Positions 35,195-43,873 of a DNA stretch of 64,000 nt are shown piece by piece. The stretch comes from Paracrocinitomix sp040880585. Its GTDB lineage: Bacteria > Bacteroidota > Bacteroidia > Flavobacteriales_D > Crocinitomicaceae. The stretch is from contig JBBDID010000009.1 in NCBI GenBank assembly GCA_040880585.1, positions 1 through 64,000 on the forward strand. Direction: 5' to 3'. The number at the start of each line of letters is the position of its first letter. The first letter of the stretch is position 1. The notes under the pieces are model-generated. The model had not been told where the DNA came from and made no database searches. It saw nothing but the letters and a program-made list of their open reading frames with translations. Made by a program: the position numbers and the translations under genes.

Positions 35195-37455
35195 TATTCT
35201 TTAATTAACTTTTCAGTGAACAAAGGTACGCCTGAATTATCAGTAATGTTAACCACATAAACCCCCTTCTGCAAAAAGCTGATATCTATTCTTGTATTAA
35301 GAGCCTGTTGAAGGACTAAGCGACCACTTATATCATAAATGGATACTGTATTGCCTTCCATCTGTCCGGAAAAGGACAAGTGTTCTGATGCCGGATTAGG
35401 AAACATAACAATCGTTTCTCCGCTTTCTGAATTTTCAGTGAGATCCAGTGTATGATCAATATTAGTAGAGAAAACCGGGCGAATCATTAATGAACCCTCT
35501 TGAGAAGAAGTAATCCAACTCCCCCCTACGTTAAACTGAATCTTTGAATTATTGACAATGTTTCTATCCATCCCCAAACTAAAAGATTTACTTTCAATTT
35601 GCTCCCACCCCACATAAAACTTCTTGGGTACTTTTATAACAGACGGATAATCCGGATTGGCAAAGGTGTAATACTTAAACTCGTTTTTAGAGGCACCATA
35701 TTCCGGGTAGTGTGGAGCAAAAAAGTCATCTTTATACAATATATCTCCCGGCTGCCCATTATTATCATCCCACACAGTTAACAGCAAGACCTTGTTGCTT
35801 AAATCCTCAACAGTTGGAACAAAATGAATGAGAATTCCGGTTAAAGTATCTGCCTCATAAGCGTTAAACTCATAGGCAAGTAGCGCATTGGTTCCTTGTA
35901 ATTGATAGGCTACTTCAGCACTTCCGTCGTCATAAGCATAGTAATTTTTGAATTCTTGCTTCATATAAGACGTATCATTTACGGTATACACATTAGAGGC
36001 CGCCACATCTGCTGCAACATTGATCTTCACATCAAATGCAGCCATAGTGTCATTGGCCGGTGCGCTATAGGTGTGATTAGTGGATACAAAAAACGGGAAT
36101 TGATTCATGCCAAGCTCCCAGTTACTGGTCCAGGGTGGAATAGCACCGGGATTGGGAAGATTGTAAGTACCCTGAACGGTTCCGTTATATGATATTTCAA
36201 GAAACATATCTGACCCTACTTGAGTGGGTGTATCATCCGAATTATAAACGGCCAAATAATTTGTGTCAATCATGAGATCATTGGGCACGCTATAATTTTG
36301 ATAGTGATCCCACGGCACAGCTGTATAGTCTTTCAATAAAGAATTTAAGGGATAAGAAATGGCTAAATCTTTATACGGTTGCGGTTCTAACAAGGGGTTT
36401 TCATACAACTGTACGTAATCCAGATGCCAATGATCCAGTGCGCCGGATAAAGAAGCGTAGTTTCGTACTCTAAATTTAAATCCATCTTTTAAAAAAACCG
36501 GAGGGACAGCAATAAAAGCGGTGTCCCACAAATTTTCAATGTAAGGCGGTGTAGCATTCCACCAGGGATACCATCTGGCTGAATCCACTTGCCAAAAATC
36601 TACGATCAAAGAGTCTTCATCTTCGGGCATATTTCCGTGTCCTTTGGGTTGATAAAGAAATTGAAGAAAAACATTTGTTGTTCCGGCCATATTAACAGGT
36701 TTAGAGGTTAATACGTCAGCTGGTCCCTGAGCTGAAGGATTCCCAAATTCATAAGGCCTTCCGGTAGAATCAACACCGTCAAAAGTAACCATCCCTAGAG
36801 ACCAGGGGTCTACAGCATATCGATAATTGTGACAAGCACTGTTATCCAGCCATATTTTACCCGGATTATTCAGGTTAACAAAAAATAAATGGATGCTATC
36901 CTGTATATGGGTAGGTTCATTCGTATACCAAATGGTATCTTGAGTAGGATCGGGTACGCCATCTACCACAGAATCAATCAATACGTAACATTCATCATAC
37001 AAATTAATGGTTTGACCGTTAATCGGATAATTATCCAGATCATTCACCCAGATGCTGTGGGGGGTAAAATAAGTAGTGAAGGTAGTAGGCAAACCTGAAA
37101 CCACTGAAATGGTATCATGCTTCGCTTTGGAAGTATCACAAAACACAACGGTATCCGGTTCAGGGATAGTATTGCCGGCATCCATCAGGTAGTAAAACCA
37201 TTGACTTGTGACATTTGGGTCTGTATAAGCAGGTGGATAAGCGACAAATTTATTTTGTGAAAAATCATCCCATACATCTGAAATTGAAAGGGGTGAAGTG
37301 GAATAAATAAAAGTACTGTCCAGGGAGTGTCCGGTGCGTAACTTTGTTACTTCAGGAGTATACAATGAAGGGTTGGTCATAAGCGGATGCACCACTTCTT
37401 GCCCTATCCCATTCATGGCAAACGCCACTACCCCTAAAAAAAGTAACTGCTTCAT
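35194..37455 (-). CDS. Large secreted protein with type IX secretion sorting domain
   Basis: This 753-residue protein has a signal peptide (about 1-18) and a C-terminal type A sorting domain (about 675-753) with MFPNPASEHL, SIYDISGRLV and the GVYVVNI strand, so it should be exported by T9SS and attached to the surface. The central part is rich in aromatic residues, D and N. It looks like jelly-roll or adhesion modules, with a HWHLDYVQLYENP pattern often seen in carbohydrate-binding or MAM-like folds. No catalytic motif is visible. It lies between the PASTA gene and rluD in one operon, an odd place for a surface protein. Confidence 0.85.
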   Translation of the reverse strand: MKQLLFLGVVAFAMNGIGQEVVHPLMTNPSLYTPEVTKLRTGHSLDSTFIYSTSPLSISDVWDDFSQNKFVAYPPAYTDPNVTSQWFYYLMDAGNTIPEPDTVVFCDTSKAKHDTISVVSGLPTTFTTYFTPHSIWVNDLDNYPINGQTINLYDECYVLIDSVVDGVPDPTQDTIWYTNEPTHIQDSIHLFFVNLNNPGKIWLDNSACHNYRYAVDPWSLGMVTFDGVDSTGRPYEFGNPSAQGPADVLTSKPVNMAGTTNVFLQFLYQPKGHGNMPEDEDSLIVDFWQVDSARWYPWWNATPPYIENLWDTAFIAVPPVFLKDGFKFRVRNYASLSGALDHWHLDYVQLYENPLLEPQPYKDLAISYPLNSLLKDYTAVPWDHYQNYSVPNDLMIDTNYLAVYNSDDTPTQVGSDMFLEISYNGTVQGTYNLPNPGAIPPWTSNWELGMNQFPFFVSTNHTYSAPANDTMAAFDVKINVAADVAASNVYTVNDTSYMKQEFKNYYAYDDGSAEVAYQLQGTNALLAYEFNAYEADTLTGILIHFVPTVEDLSNKVLLLTVWDDNNGQPGDILYKDDFFAPHYPEYGASKNEFKYYTFANPDYPSVIKVPKKFYVGWEQIESKSFSLGMDRNIVNNSKIQFNVGGSWITSSQEGSLMIRPVFSTNIDHTLDLTENSESGETIVMFPNPASEHLSFSGQMEGNTVSIYDISGRLVLQQALNTRIDISFLQKGVYVVNITDNSGVPLFTEKLIKE

Positions 37456-37467
37456 TTTTTTCTCCTG

Positions 37468-38256
37468 CTATTCTACCCCAACAGATGCCCACAAAGTTAC
37501 TGTTGTTCCGGCGGCTACAGTAACATTTTCACCCCCCACCGGACTTTGTCTGGAGATCACTGCCCGCTGAAAATCTTCAGGTGTCAGGCAATCCTCACAT
37601 TGCGGGGCAATTGATAAGGATAAAGAAGAGAAACGTTGCTGTGCTTCATTTATTGTGAGCCCTACTACATTTGGCAAAGGGGTGGCTTCACCATTACTCC
37701 CTTTGGAGACTACCAACTCTACCCTGCTACCTTTAGGCACCAAAAGCCCGGAAGTATCAACCGGAACGCCGTTGTATAACTGTTCCATGATAAATCCGCT
37801 ACCGTCAGGATTGGGTTTGTAGGTCACTTTTGTTCGTATTCCAATAGCATTCAGTGTGGTTTCCCCCATTCTCTTGGACATATCTACCACATTTGTCATC
37901 CACACCATTTGCGGACTAAGCGGCACCACAGAAAGTTCAATGGTTCTTCCGGATTTAATCCCCATACCAGATGAGTCTGTAGGCCTCGGATATTGCCAAC
38001 AGACGGTTCCTTTGGGCCAATCATCCAGATACACCGAATCAACAATTTTATAATCCAGATCCTTGTCTTTGACAAATTCATCCAAATCATCCATATGGAT
38101 TTTATAAAAAGAAGGGACCTCAATATCCTGACCAAAATTAGTGGTGTGTTTCAGCCACCATTTATCCACTTGAATAATTGCAATCCAAACAACAATAATA
38201 GCGATCAGATTGAGTAAAAACTGTTTGCTGATCAGAAACCGTAAAAACTTTTTCAT
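37468..38256 (-). CDS. Membrane-anchored PASTA-domain protein
   Basis: This 262-residue protein has one N-terminal membrane helix (about 12-29) and three PASTA repeats in the periplasm: VPSFYKIHMDDLDEFV, VVDMSKRMGETTLNAIGI and LPNVVGLTINEAQQRFSSL. PASTA repeats bind peptidoglycan fragments or beta-lactams in kinases and penicillin-binding proteins of other phyla. Here there is no kinase or transpeptidase domain. A role in cell-wall sensing or surface assembly is an inference. It is first in the operon with the T9SS cargo and rluD. Confidence 0.85.
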   Translation of the reverse strand: MKKFLRFLISKQFLLNLIAIIVVWIAIIQVDKWWLKHTTNFGQDIEVPSFYKIHMDDLDEFVKDKDLDYKIVDSVYLDDWPKGTVCWQYPRPTDSSGMGIKSGRTIELSVVPLSPQMVWMTNVVDMSKRMGETTLNAIGIRTKVTYKPNPDGSGFIMEQLYNGVPVDTSGLLVPKGSRVELVVSKGSNGEATPLPNVVGLTINEAQQRFSSLSLSIAPQCEDCLTPEDFQRAVISRQSPVGGENVTVAAGTTVTLWASVGVE

Positions 38257-38282
38257 TTATTTCAACTTCATTTAGCGTTTGC

Positions 38283-38332
38283 CAAACTTAACAAGAGACA
38301 CTGCCAAATTTATTTTAACCTTGACAAATATA
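38283..38332 (-). promoter_or_regulatory. Three -7-like motifs upstream of the PASTA operon
   Basis: On the minus strand TATATTTG (38332-38325), TAAATTTG (38312-38305) and TAAGTTTG (38290-38283) each match TAnnTTTG within 50 bp upstream of the PASTA gene. None has a clear TTTG at 17-20 nt, so which one, if any, is used cannot be told. The region is AT-rich and chance matches are likely. Confidence 0.3.
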
Positions 38333-38427
38333 ATGAAACAAGAGTGATTGTAAGCTTCATTTAAAGAGTGAATGTCCGACTCACTTATTAAATGAGCATT
38401 AAATCGCAAAAAACGTATCACACTAAC

Positions 38428-39237
38428 TTACTTTTTCGATCGAAAATTTCCAATAAAGAGGCCGTTTTTTTTCAACAAATACAGATGTTGTCGACTGAAT
38501 TTAAAATCGATAACATCCTGAGGAAGGGGGTAACTAAACTCGGGCATCAGTAACTTTTCATCTGTAGGAATCACTTGAATTTCCCCTTTGAGTTTTACAA
38601 AGAGGTAGTTTCCCATAGCATCAATTGCCTCTGCTTTACAGGGATAAATAGTATAAAAAGTGCCGAATATATCAAAAAAAGCAATGCCTTTACCGGGGAT
38701 CAAGACGTATAAGAAATCATTGGATTCGATCATCTGCGTTGGCATTTCATCTCCGTCAAAAATAGTCATCAGGTTTTCTGTAATCAATACTTTTTCCAGT
38801 TTAGCATTGAGTTTCACCAATCGAAAAGAACCGGCATCCAGCACCCAAATAGTATTTCCGGCAAAAGATTCACACACCAGTTGAGGTTGTTGAATATCCA
38901 GGTTCACGAGATCAATTTCTCCGTGGATATCTGTCAAAGTATTATCCAGAAATTGAATAACACTCCTATCCCGGTCAAACAGCAAAGTTCGAAATGACTT
39001 AGAGCTTTCTATGGATGTAGGGCGGATGGATTTTAGTGAGGTTGTAAATAAGGTATCTAATTCTTTTGAAAACAAAGTGATCACATCATTTTTAACCAAA
39101 TAAATTCTCCCAAAATTATCGACAGAAAGTTGATCAAAATCACCCATGATAGAGTCAGAAGCAACAAAATCATTTTTTTGTCCAAACGATATAATGCAGG
39201 GGACTAGAAAAAGAAATATCACAGCCATTACTCTCAT
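38428..39237 (-). CDS. Secreted beta-propeller-like protein
   Basis: This 269-residue protein has a signal peptide (about 1-19, ISFGQ) and repeated hydrophobic strands such as FDQLSVDNFGRIYLVKNDVI, GNTIWVLDAGSFRLVKLN and YLFVKLKGEIQVI that suggest a beta-propeller of NHL or six-bladed type. I do not recognise a named family. It lies after the 334-residue secreted protein gene on the same strand, 52 bp apart. Confidence 0.65.
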   Translation of the reverse strand: MRVMAVIFLFLVPCIISFGQKNDFVASDSIMGDFDQLSVDNFGRIYLVKNDVITLFSKELDTLFTTSLKSIRPTSIESSKSFRTLLFDRDRSVIQFLDNTLTDIHGEIDLVNLDIQQPQLVCESFAGNTIWVLDAGSFRLVKLNAKLEKVLITENLMTIFDGDEMPTQMIESNDFLYVLIPGKGIAFFDIFGTFYTIYPCKAEAIDAMGNYLFVKLKGEIQVIPTDEKLLMPEFSYPLPQDVIDFKFSRQHLYLLKKNGLFIGNFRSKK

Positions 39238-39289
39238 AGGTCGATCGCATCTATCTTAGAAGCATTCGCTGTTTGCGACTACTTAATCA

Positions 39290-40294
39290 TCACAAGCACT
39301 TATTCAAAACACCTCTGATATAATCCGGGTCTTTAATGCTCACATCTGCATGGGCATCACTATAACCTACCCTTATTTTCTCTATATCCCTCACTTTTAA
39401 AATGGAAATATTATTTGTGATGTCAACCTTTAACATTGGGTTTTCACCACAATCTTCTTTGGCCAAATTCATTAATTTGAGTGTAGAGCCATCCATAAAT
39501 TTAATAATGATATAACTCTCTACATTTGAACAGCCTAATGCGCCTTTGTAATATACGTTAATGAATGTTTTATTATCCACAAGGTGCAACTGACCCTGCA
39601 GATTATCACCCCATGTTTTCATTTTTGTGATGGTTGTTTTCTTCCCGGTGAATTCATCTACCTGATTTTTCTCATATTCACAATCAATATCAGAATAAGT
39701 GCTCTCCGTATTATTATTTCCAAAAGAGACAACAATGGTATTGTCAACATAAGGATCCGGAGCTGATTTTATGGCAGGTTTAAAATTTACATTTTCAACT
39801 CCCACAGTATTAGCCGCACACTTAAAATACTGGTTAAACTTTTTTGCTTTTCTACCGGACAAAGAAAAAGTTCTACCCACTCCGTGCACGGTAATTTTAT
39901 TTACCTCTTCTAAATAAAATAGATCAAGATCATCTCTACTTGTAATTTGACAATCGTATCTTTTTACAGAGTACGAACCCGTAGATTCAGACTCCCATTT
40001 AGTAATATAAGTAGAAGCTACAGCTCCTGATTTAAACTTGAAATCTACTTTTGAACCAACTCTCCAGGTTCCATAAGTAAGGTCAAAATGAATATACAGG
40101 CGTGATGTATCTTTCACCACAACCGATATATCTTTGTTATTTGTAATTGTTGGAGCATGAAAAACAATGTCTTTTGTTTCTATGATAGGTCCTGTATTAT
40201 AGGTTTCATGTTTCTCTAAATCTTTAGAGCACTGAGCCATTCCTCCTGTTTGAAATAAGATCCCTATAATGCTGATTACTAGTGTTACTCTCAC
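39290..40294 (-). CDS. Secreted protein of unknown function
   Basis: This 334-residue protein starts with GTG followed by a signal peptide (MRVTLVISIIGILFQTGGMAQ). The rest is beta-rich, with pairs of cysteines (for example CQITSRDD, CAANTVG, CEYEKNQ, CSNVESY, CGENP, KCL at the end) that could form disulfides in the periplasm or outside. No family is recognised. The terminator at 40421-40451 separates it from the upstream gene. Confidence 0.6.
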   Translation of the reverse strand: MRVTLVISIIGILFQTGGMAQCSKDLEKHETYNTGPIIETKDIVFHAPTITNNKDISVVVKDTSRLYIHFDLTYGTWRVGSKVDFKFKSGAVASTYITKWESESTGSYSVKRYDCQITSRDDLDLFYLEEVNKITVHGVGRTFSLSGRKAKKFNQYFKCAANTVGVENVNFKPAIKSAPDPYVDNTIVVSFGNNNTESTYSDIDCEYEKNQVDEFTGKKTTITKMKTWGDNLQGQLHLVDNKTFINVYYKGALGCSNVESYIIIKFMDGSTLKLMNLAKEDCGENPMLKVDITNNISILKVRDIEKIRVGYSDAHADVSIKDPDYIRGVLNKCL

Positions 40295-40420
40295 GTCTGT
40301 ATGTTTTATATTTATTCATCTCAAGCAAGAACCATGCTAAAGCTGATTAAATGTATTTTATCTTTTAAGAATTTACTAAGATAATAAAGATTCAAAAATA
40401 CCGATTTTCTTATCAACACA

Positions 40421-40451
40421 AAAAAACCGAAGGACTGACCTTCGGTTTTTT
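40421..40451 (-). terminator. Bidirectional terminator between two secreted-protein genes
   Basis: AAAAAACCGAAGG pairs perfectly with CCTTCGGTTTTTT over a 5-nt loop, with T-runs at the 3' end of the stem on either strand. For the minus-strand genes it ends the 540-residue protein message 20 nt after its stop. Confidence 0.9.
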
Positions 40452-40470
40452 ATTCTGAGTATTTATTCTA

Positions 40471-42093
40471 CTAATTAATGGTCAACCCCAGTACTCGCAG
40501 GTTTTTCTTTTTCCGACCAAAAATAATCATATCATTATTGGAATACTGAAAAGAAGACCTTGGCATTACCGGCATTTTGTATCCTGCATCCCGGTCTTTT
40601 GCTTTGAACAGTGTATTTGTCATCATTTTACCGTCAGGTGTAAATGTAACCAGATTGGTTACGGCTGTTCTTTGACGTACTGATTTAGGATTTTTACCAT
40701 CTTTTACTCGTATCTCATTTTTTGGGTTTTCATTGTACAAAATGTAGATATTATTGTCGACCTCCATCACAGCTATACCATAATACGGCAATTCATTCAC
40801 CCCGGGAGTCATTCCAATTCCCATCTTTTGAAAGAGAGAAGCTCCTCCATCCTTCGCTGTACAATATTGTCTTTTCTTAAGCACTGCGGCTGTTTGCATT
40901 TTCCCTGTCTCATCTATAAACATAACTATTGTATTTCCGTACAACCAGCTTTCAGTAGTATGTGTGTTCCCTTTAGAATCAGTGTAGGTGTTTTTTGTAT
41001 AAACATAGTGTTCTGCTACAACCCCCATTTTTCCATTATCTAATGGGATCACTTTACGTACAGCATACTTAGGGATATCTTTTCCTCTCTTTGCTCTCCA
41101 TCCTCCAATTAATTCAGCTTTTAATTCTTCACTGAAAGGAGAAATATTTGAAGCCACTATTTTTTTAGAATTAGGATCAATTCTTAGGTAAAAGAAGCCG
41201 GTATACCCTTGTCCCCAAAATTTCTTTTCACTATAGAAACCAGTACCTACTAGCTCGTTATCATCATTTAAACTCATATTAATAGACTGAATAATTTCAT
41301 TTTGAAATCCAACTTCATAATGCTTTAATTCACCACTTTCATGATAATAGGAGTAAATTTCTTTTTGGAAACGGGAAGCCGCATCTTTTTCCTTCTTTTC
41401 ATCTCTGCTCATCATAACACCAGCAACAAAATGAACATTTCCATTTTTATCCACCAAAATATCTTCCATTGTAAACCACCTGTCTTCTTCTGTAAACTCA
41501 ATATCTTTTGACCAAATTTCAGATAAATCGCTATTTACGACTTTCATATTATAGCGGGCATTCTCTTTGAGTTTAGTTGGATAACGTGTCAGAAAAAGCA
41601 CTTTGGATGAGTCTATACTTCTGGTAGCACTAAACGGATTATTCCAAGACCTGAACTTATCATCTGTCAGGTTAATAACAGGCGTATGTGCTTTAAACTT
41701 TCCATTTTTGGGGTCTAATTCAGAAGCAAAAAGCGTATACGTTTTTGATTTTCTATCCCAATATCTGGACATAAAGTAAACAGACTCTTTGAGTTGAGTA
41801 GCCCAAAACGGCTTTACTTTTTTATTCTCAATTTTCGGAATTTCAATTTCAAATTTTGATTCTTCATTTAAATCCGCATTCAGGTTCAGTACTCTATATT
41901 TTGTACCAAATAAACCTGCTTTCAAGAGTACGGTAGATGATCCATCTGGATTTACGCTGAGTACATCATCTATAAACTCAAATCTTCCTATTTTAAAAGA
42001 AGCTCCATTACGGATATTCACATTTTGTGCTACTATACTGGTTGTGGCAAATAACAACAGCAGCGCTAATACGTTTTTCATTTTACTTTTCAT
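40471..42093 (-). CDS. Secreted protein of unknown function (540 aa)
   Basis: This protein has a signal peptide (starting MKSKMKNVLALLLLFATTSIVAQ; the second M at residue 5 is an equally good start). The remaining 515 residues are beta-strand rich, with repeated W/F-containing blades such as SVYFMSRYWDRKSKTYTLFA, GNVHFVAGVMMSRDE and DNNIYILYNENPKNEIRV, which suggests a beta-propeller. No enzymatic motif is visible. It lies downstream of the barrel/TPR gene pair, 82 bp away, possibly in the same unit. Confidence 0.65.
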   Translation of the reverse strand: MKSKMKNVLALLLLFATTSIVAQNVNIRNGASFKIGRFEFIDDVLSVNPDGSSTVLLKAGLFGTKYRVLNLNADLNEESKFEIEIPKIENKKVKPFWATQLKESVYFMSRYWDRKSKTYTLFASELDPKNGKFKAHTPVINLTDDKFRSWNNPFSATRSIDSSKVLFLTRYPTKLKENARYNMKVVNSDLSEIWSKDIEFTEEDRWFTMEDILVDKNGNVHFVAGVMMSRDEKKEKDAASRFQKEIYSYYHESGELKHYEVGFQNEIIQSINMSLNDDNELVGTGFYSEKKFWGQGYTGFFYLRIDPNSKKIVASNISPFSEELKAELIGGWRAKRGKDIPKYAVRKVIPLDNGKMGVVAEHYVYTKNTYTDSKGNTHTTESWLYGNTIVMFIDETGKMQTAAVLKKRQYCTAKDGGASLFQKMGIGMTPGVNELPYYGIAVMEVDNNIYILYNENPKNEIRVKDGKNPKSVRQRTAVTNLVTFTPDGKMMTNTLFKAKDRDAGYKMPVMPRSSFQYSNNDMIIFGRKKKNLRVLGLTIN

Positions 42094-42175
42094 TTTATAA
42101 ATTAGTTAGTTTCGGCATCAAATATAAAAATAAAACGCTTCAGCTGACGTATTCTCAATATCTTATAGAAAATCT

Positions 42176-43873
42176 TTAGAACCCAAAGGTGACTCCTCCC
42201 AGTACCTGAAAGCCCTGAACACGGTACTTATACCAGCGATCATACTTTTGTGCTGCTATATTATTAAATTGTAAAAAAGCAGAGATGCGGGCATTGTATC
42301 GATACTCAAATTCCAGGTTGCCATCTGCAATAACTCCCAAATCAACCGGTATATCATCCGGAGCTTGATTATATAGATAAACCGGAGATTTTCTTCCCGT
42401 TTCCAAAGTGAAGTCTGCCTTTGCATAGAGTTTGTCGTACAAATTATAACTTCCTCTTGCGGTAATTTGTAATTCGGGAAGATACCAGGCGAACAACTGG
42501 TTTTCTGTAGTGTACTTGTTGTACTCGCCAATCAGATCAATTTTTAACTTCTCATCTTTTTGATAAGACACACTTCCTGTTGCTCCAAATGCGCTCATGT
42601 TGTCATAAACCACTTCAAAGCGATTCAAATCTGAATAGGTTTCTTCGTTAACAAACAAAGCTTTATTGGTGTAGTCTCTGTAATGAACCGCCACGTTAAA
42701 AGAAATGGTTTTTGATAAGGTTCCTTTGATTCCACCGTAAAAATTATACAATGTTTCATTGAGCAATTCCTGGCCTGAATAAATATATGGGTTGAGTCGG
42801 TTTAGGGTGTAGAAGGTTGTTTGTGTTACCCCTCCGTCTATTCCGACATAGGGAATAAACATATCGTTGAACAGGCTGTATTTTCCTTCAATGACGGGAA
42901 CCACTTTAAAAATTTTATCTTTTTTCGGAAAATCAAAGGTGACATCTACGCCGTAAACGACTTTCCATTTTTTGCCGTACGTTGAAATTGTAGGTCGTAA
43001 GCTGATATTTGCATTTCTATCATCAAACCTTTCAGTAAAAGGCAAAGTAGCATCATTTTCAGCAAAGAGGTAACGGTTATATATCCAGTCAAAATCCAAA
43101 TTATAGAGATTTTTACCCATTTTATATTTGAAGTTGGCCCCTAAAATGAAGTTGTTGTTTCTGGCATGTTTATCGCCCCAGTAATCCCATTCTTTTTGAA
43201 ATTCATGAAAGTAGTAATTCCCGATTTTAGCTGTCCAAAGCAGTTTTGCGCTATCTTTTCGCTCGTAGTTTGATAATCTGAACATTCCACCAATACGCTG
43301 CACGCGGTTTCTGAGGGTGTCTTTGTCAAAAAAGTCAGTGGTATCTTCTATTCCATAAAAATGATAGCCATTGTTCATATAATCTAACTCTGTCTCAATC
43401 CGGAAGTTGGAGGTAAAAAACTCACCAAATAATTTCCCGCTTGTTTGGTCAAAAGCAGCAGGTGATAAGCCCTCAAGATCTCCCCATGAAGAAAAATGTT
43501 TAATGTGCGCCCCATAGTTCATTCGTCTGTTTCGGGTAGAATTGAAATAAAACTCCCCCAAGGGAGAAGTATAGTTCCCCAGGCCGAGTTTAACATATCC
43601 CGGATACAATTTGTCCAACTTATCTTTGATTCGGATTCTTGCCGGATCAATGTCATTGAGCCGAATGACGGTTTCTTTACTCTTTACCAGTAAAGGGTAT
43701 TCTGTTGTCGGTGTCGGAATTACCGTATCAATTACTTTGGGTTGCTCAGTAATTCTATAGGCCGGACTAACAGGGCGTTCAGCTTCAGAGTGAATGACCC
43801 ATTCTCCCTGGGACAAACTAAAAGTAGCGGTCAGCAAAAGTACAAGGGTCAATATGTTCTTTATGGTTTTCAT
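42176..43873 (-). CDS. Outer-membrane beta-barrel protein paired with a large TPR protein
   Basis: This 565-residue protein has a signal peptide (about 1-21). After a short periplasmic linker (about 22-85), alternating amphipathic aromatic-rich strands run to a C-terminal phenylalanine (GGVTFGF), the standard outer-membrane barrel signature. It lacks the N-terminal TonB box and plug of a full receptor, so it resembles the barrel of a TonB receptor without transport plug. Its ATG overlaps the TPR gene stop (ATGA), so the two are translated together and probably act together. Confidence 0.8.
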   Translation of the reverse strand: MKTIKNILTLVLLLTATFSLSQGEWVIHSEAERPVSPAYRITEQPKVIDTVIPTPTTEYPLLVKSKETVIRLNDIDPARIRIKDKLDKLYPGYVKLGLGNYTSPLGEFYFNSTRNRRMNYGAHIKHFSSWGDLEGLSPAAFDQTSGKLFGEFFTSNFRIETELDYMNNGYHFYGIEDTTDFFDKDTLRNRVQRIGGMFRLSNYERKDSAKLLWTAKIGNYYFHEFQKEWDYWGDKHARNNNFILGANFKYKMGKNLYNLDFDWIYNRYLFAENDATLPFTERFDDRNANISLRPTISTYGKKWKVVYGVDVTFDFPKKDKIFKVVPVIEGKYSLFNDMFIPYVGIDGGVTQTTFYTLNRLNPYIYSGQELLNETLYNFYGGIKGTLSKTISFNVAVHYRDYTNKALFVNEETYSDLNRFEVVYDNMSAFGATGSVSYQKDEKLKIDLIGEYNKYTTENQLFAWYLPELQITARGSYNLYDKLYAKADFTLETGRKSPVYLYNQAPDDIPVDLGVIADGNLEFEYRYNARISAFLQFNNIAAQKYDRWYKYRVQGFQVLGGVTFGF

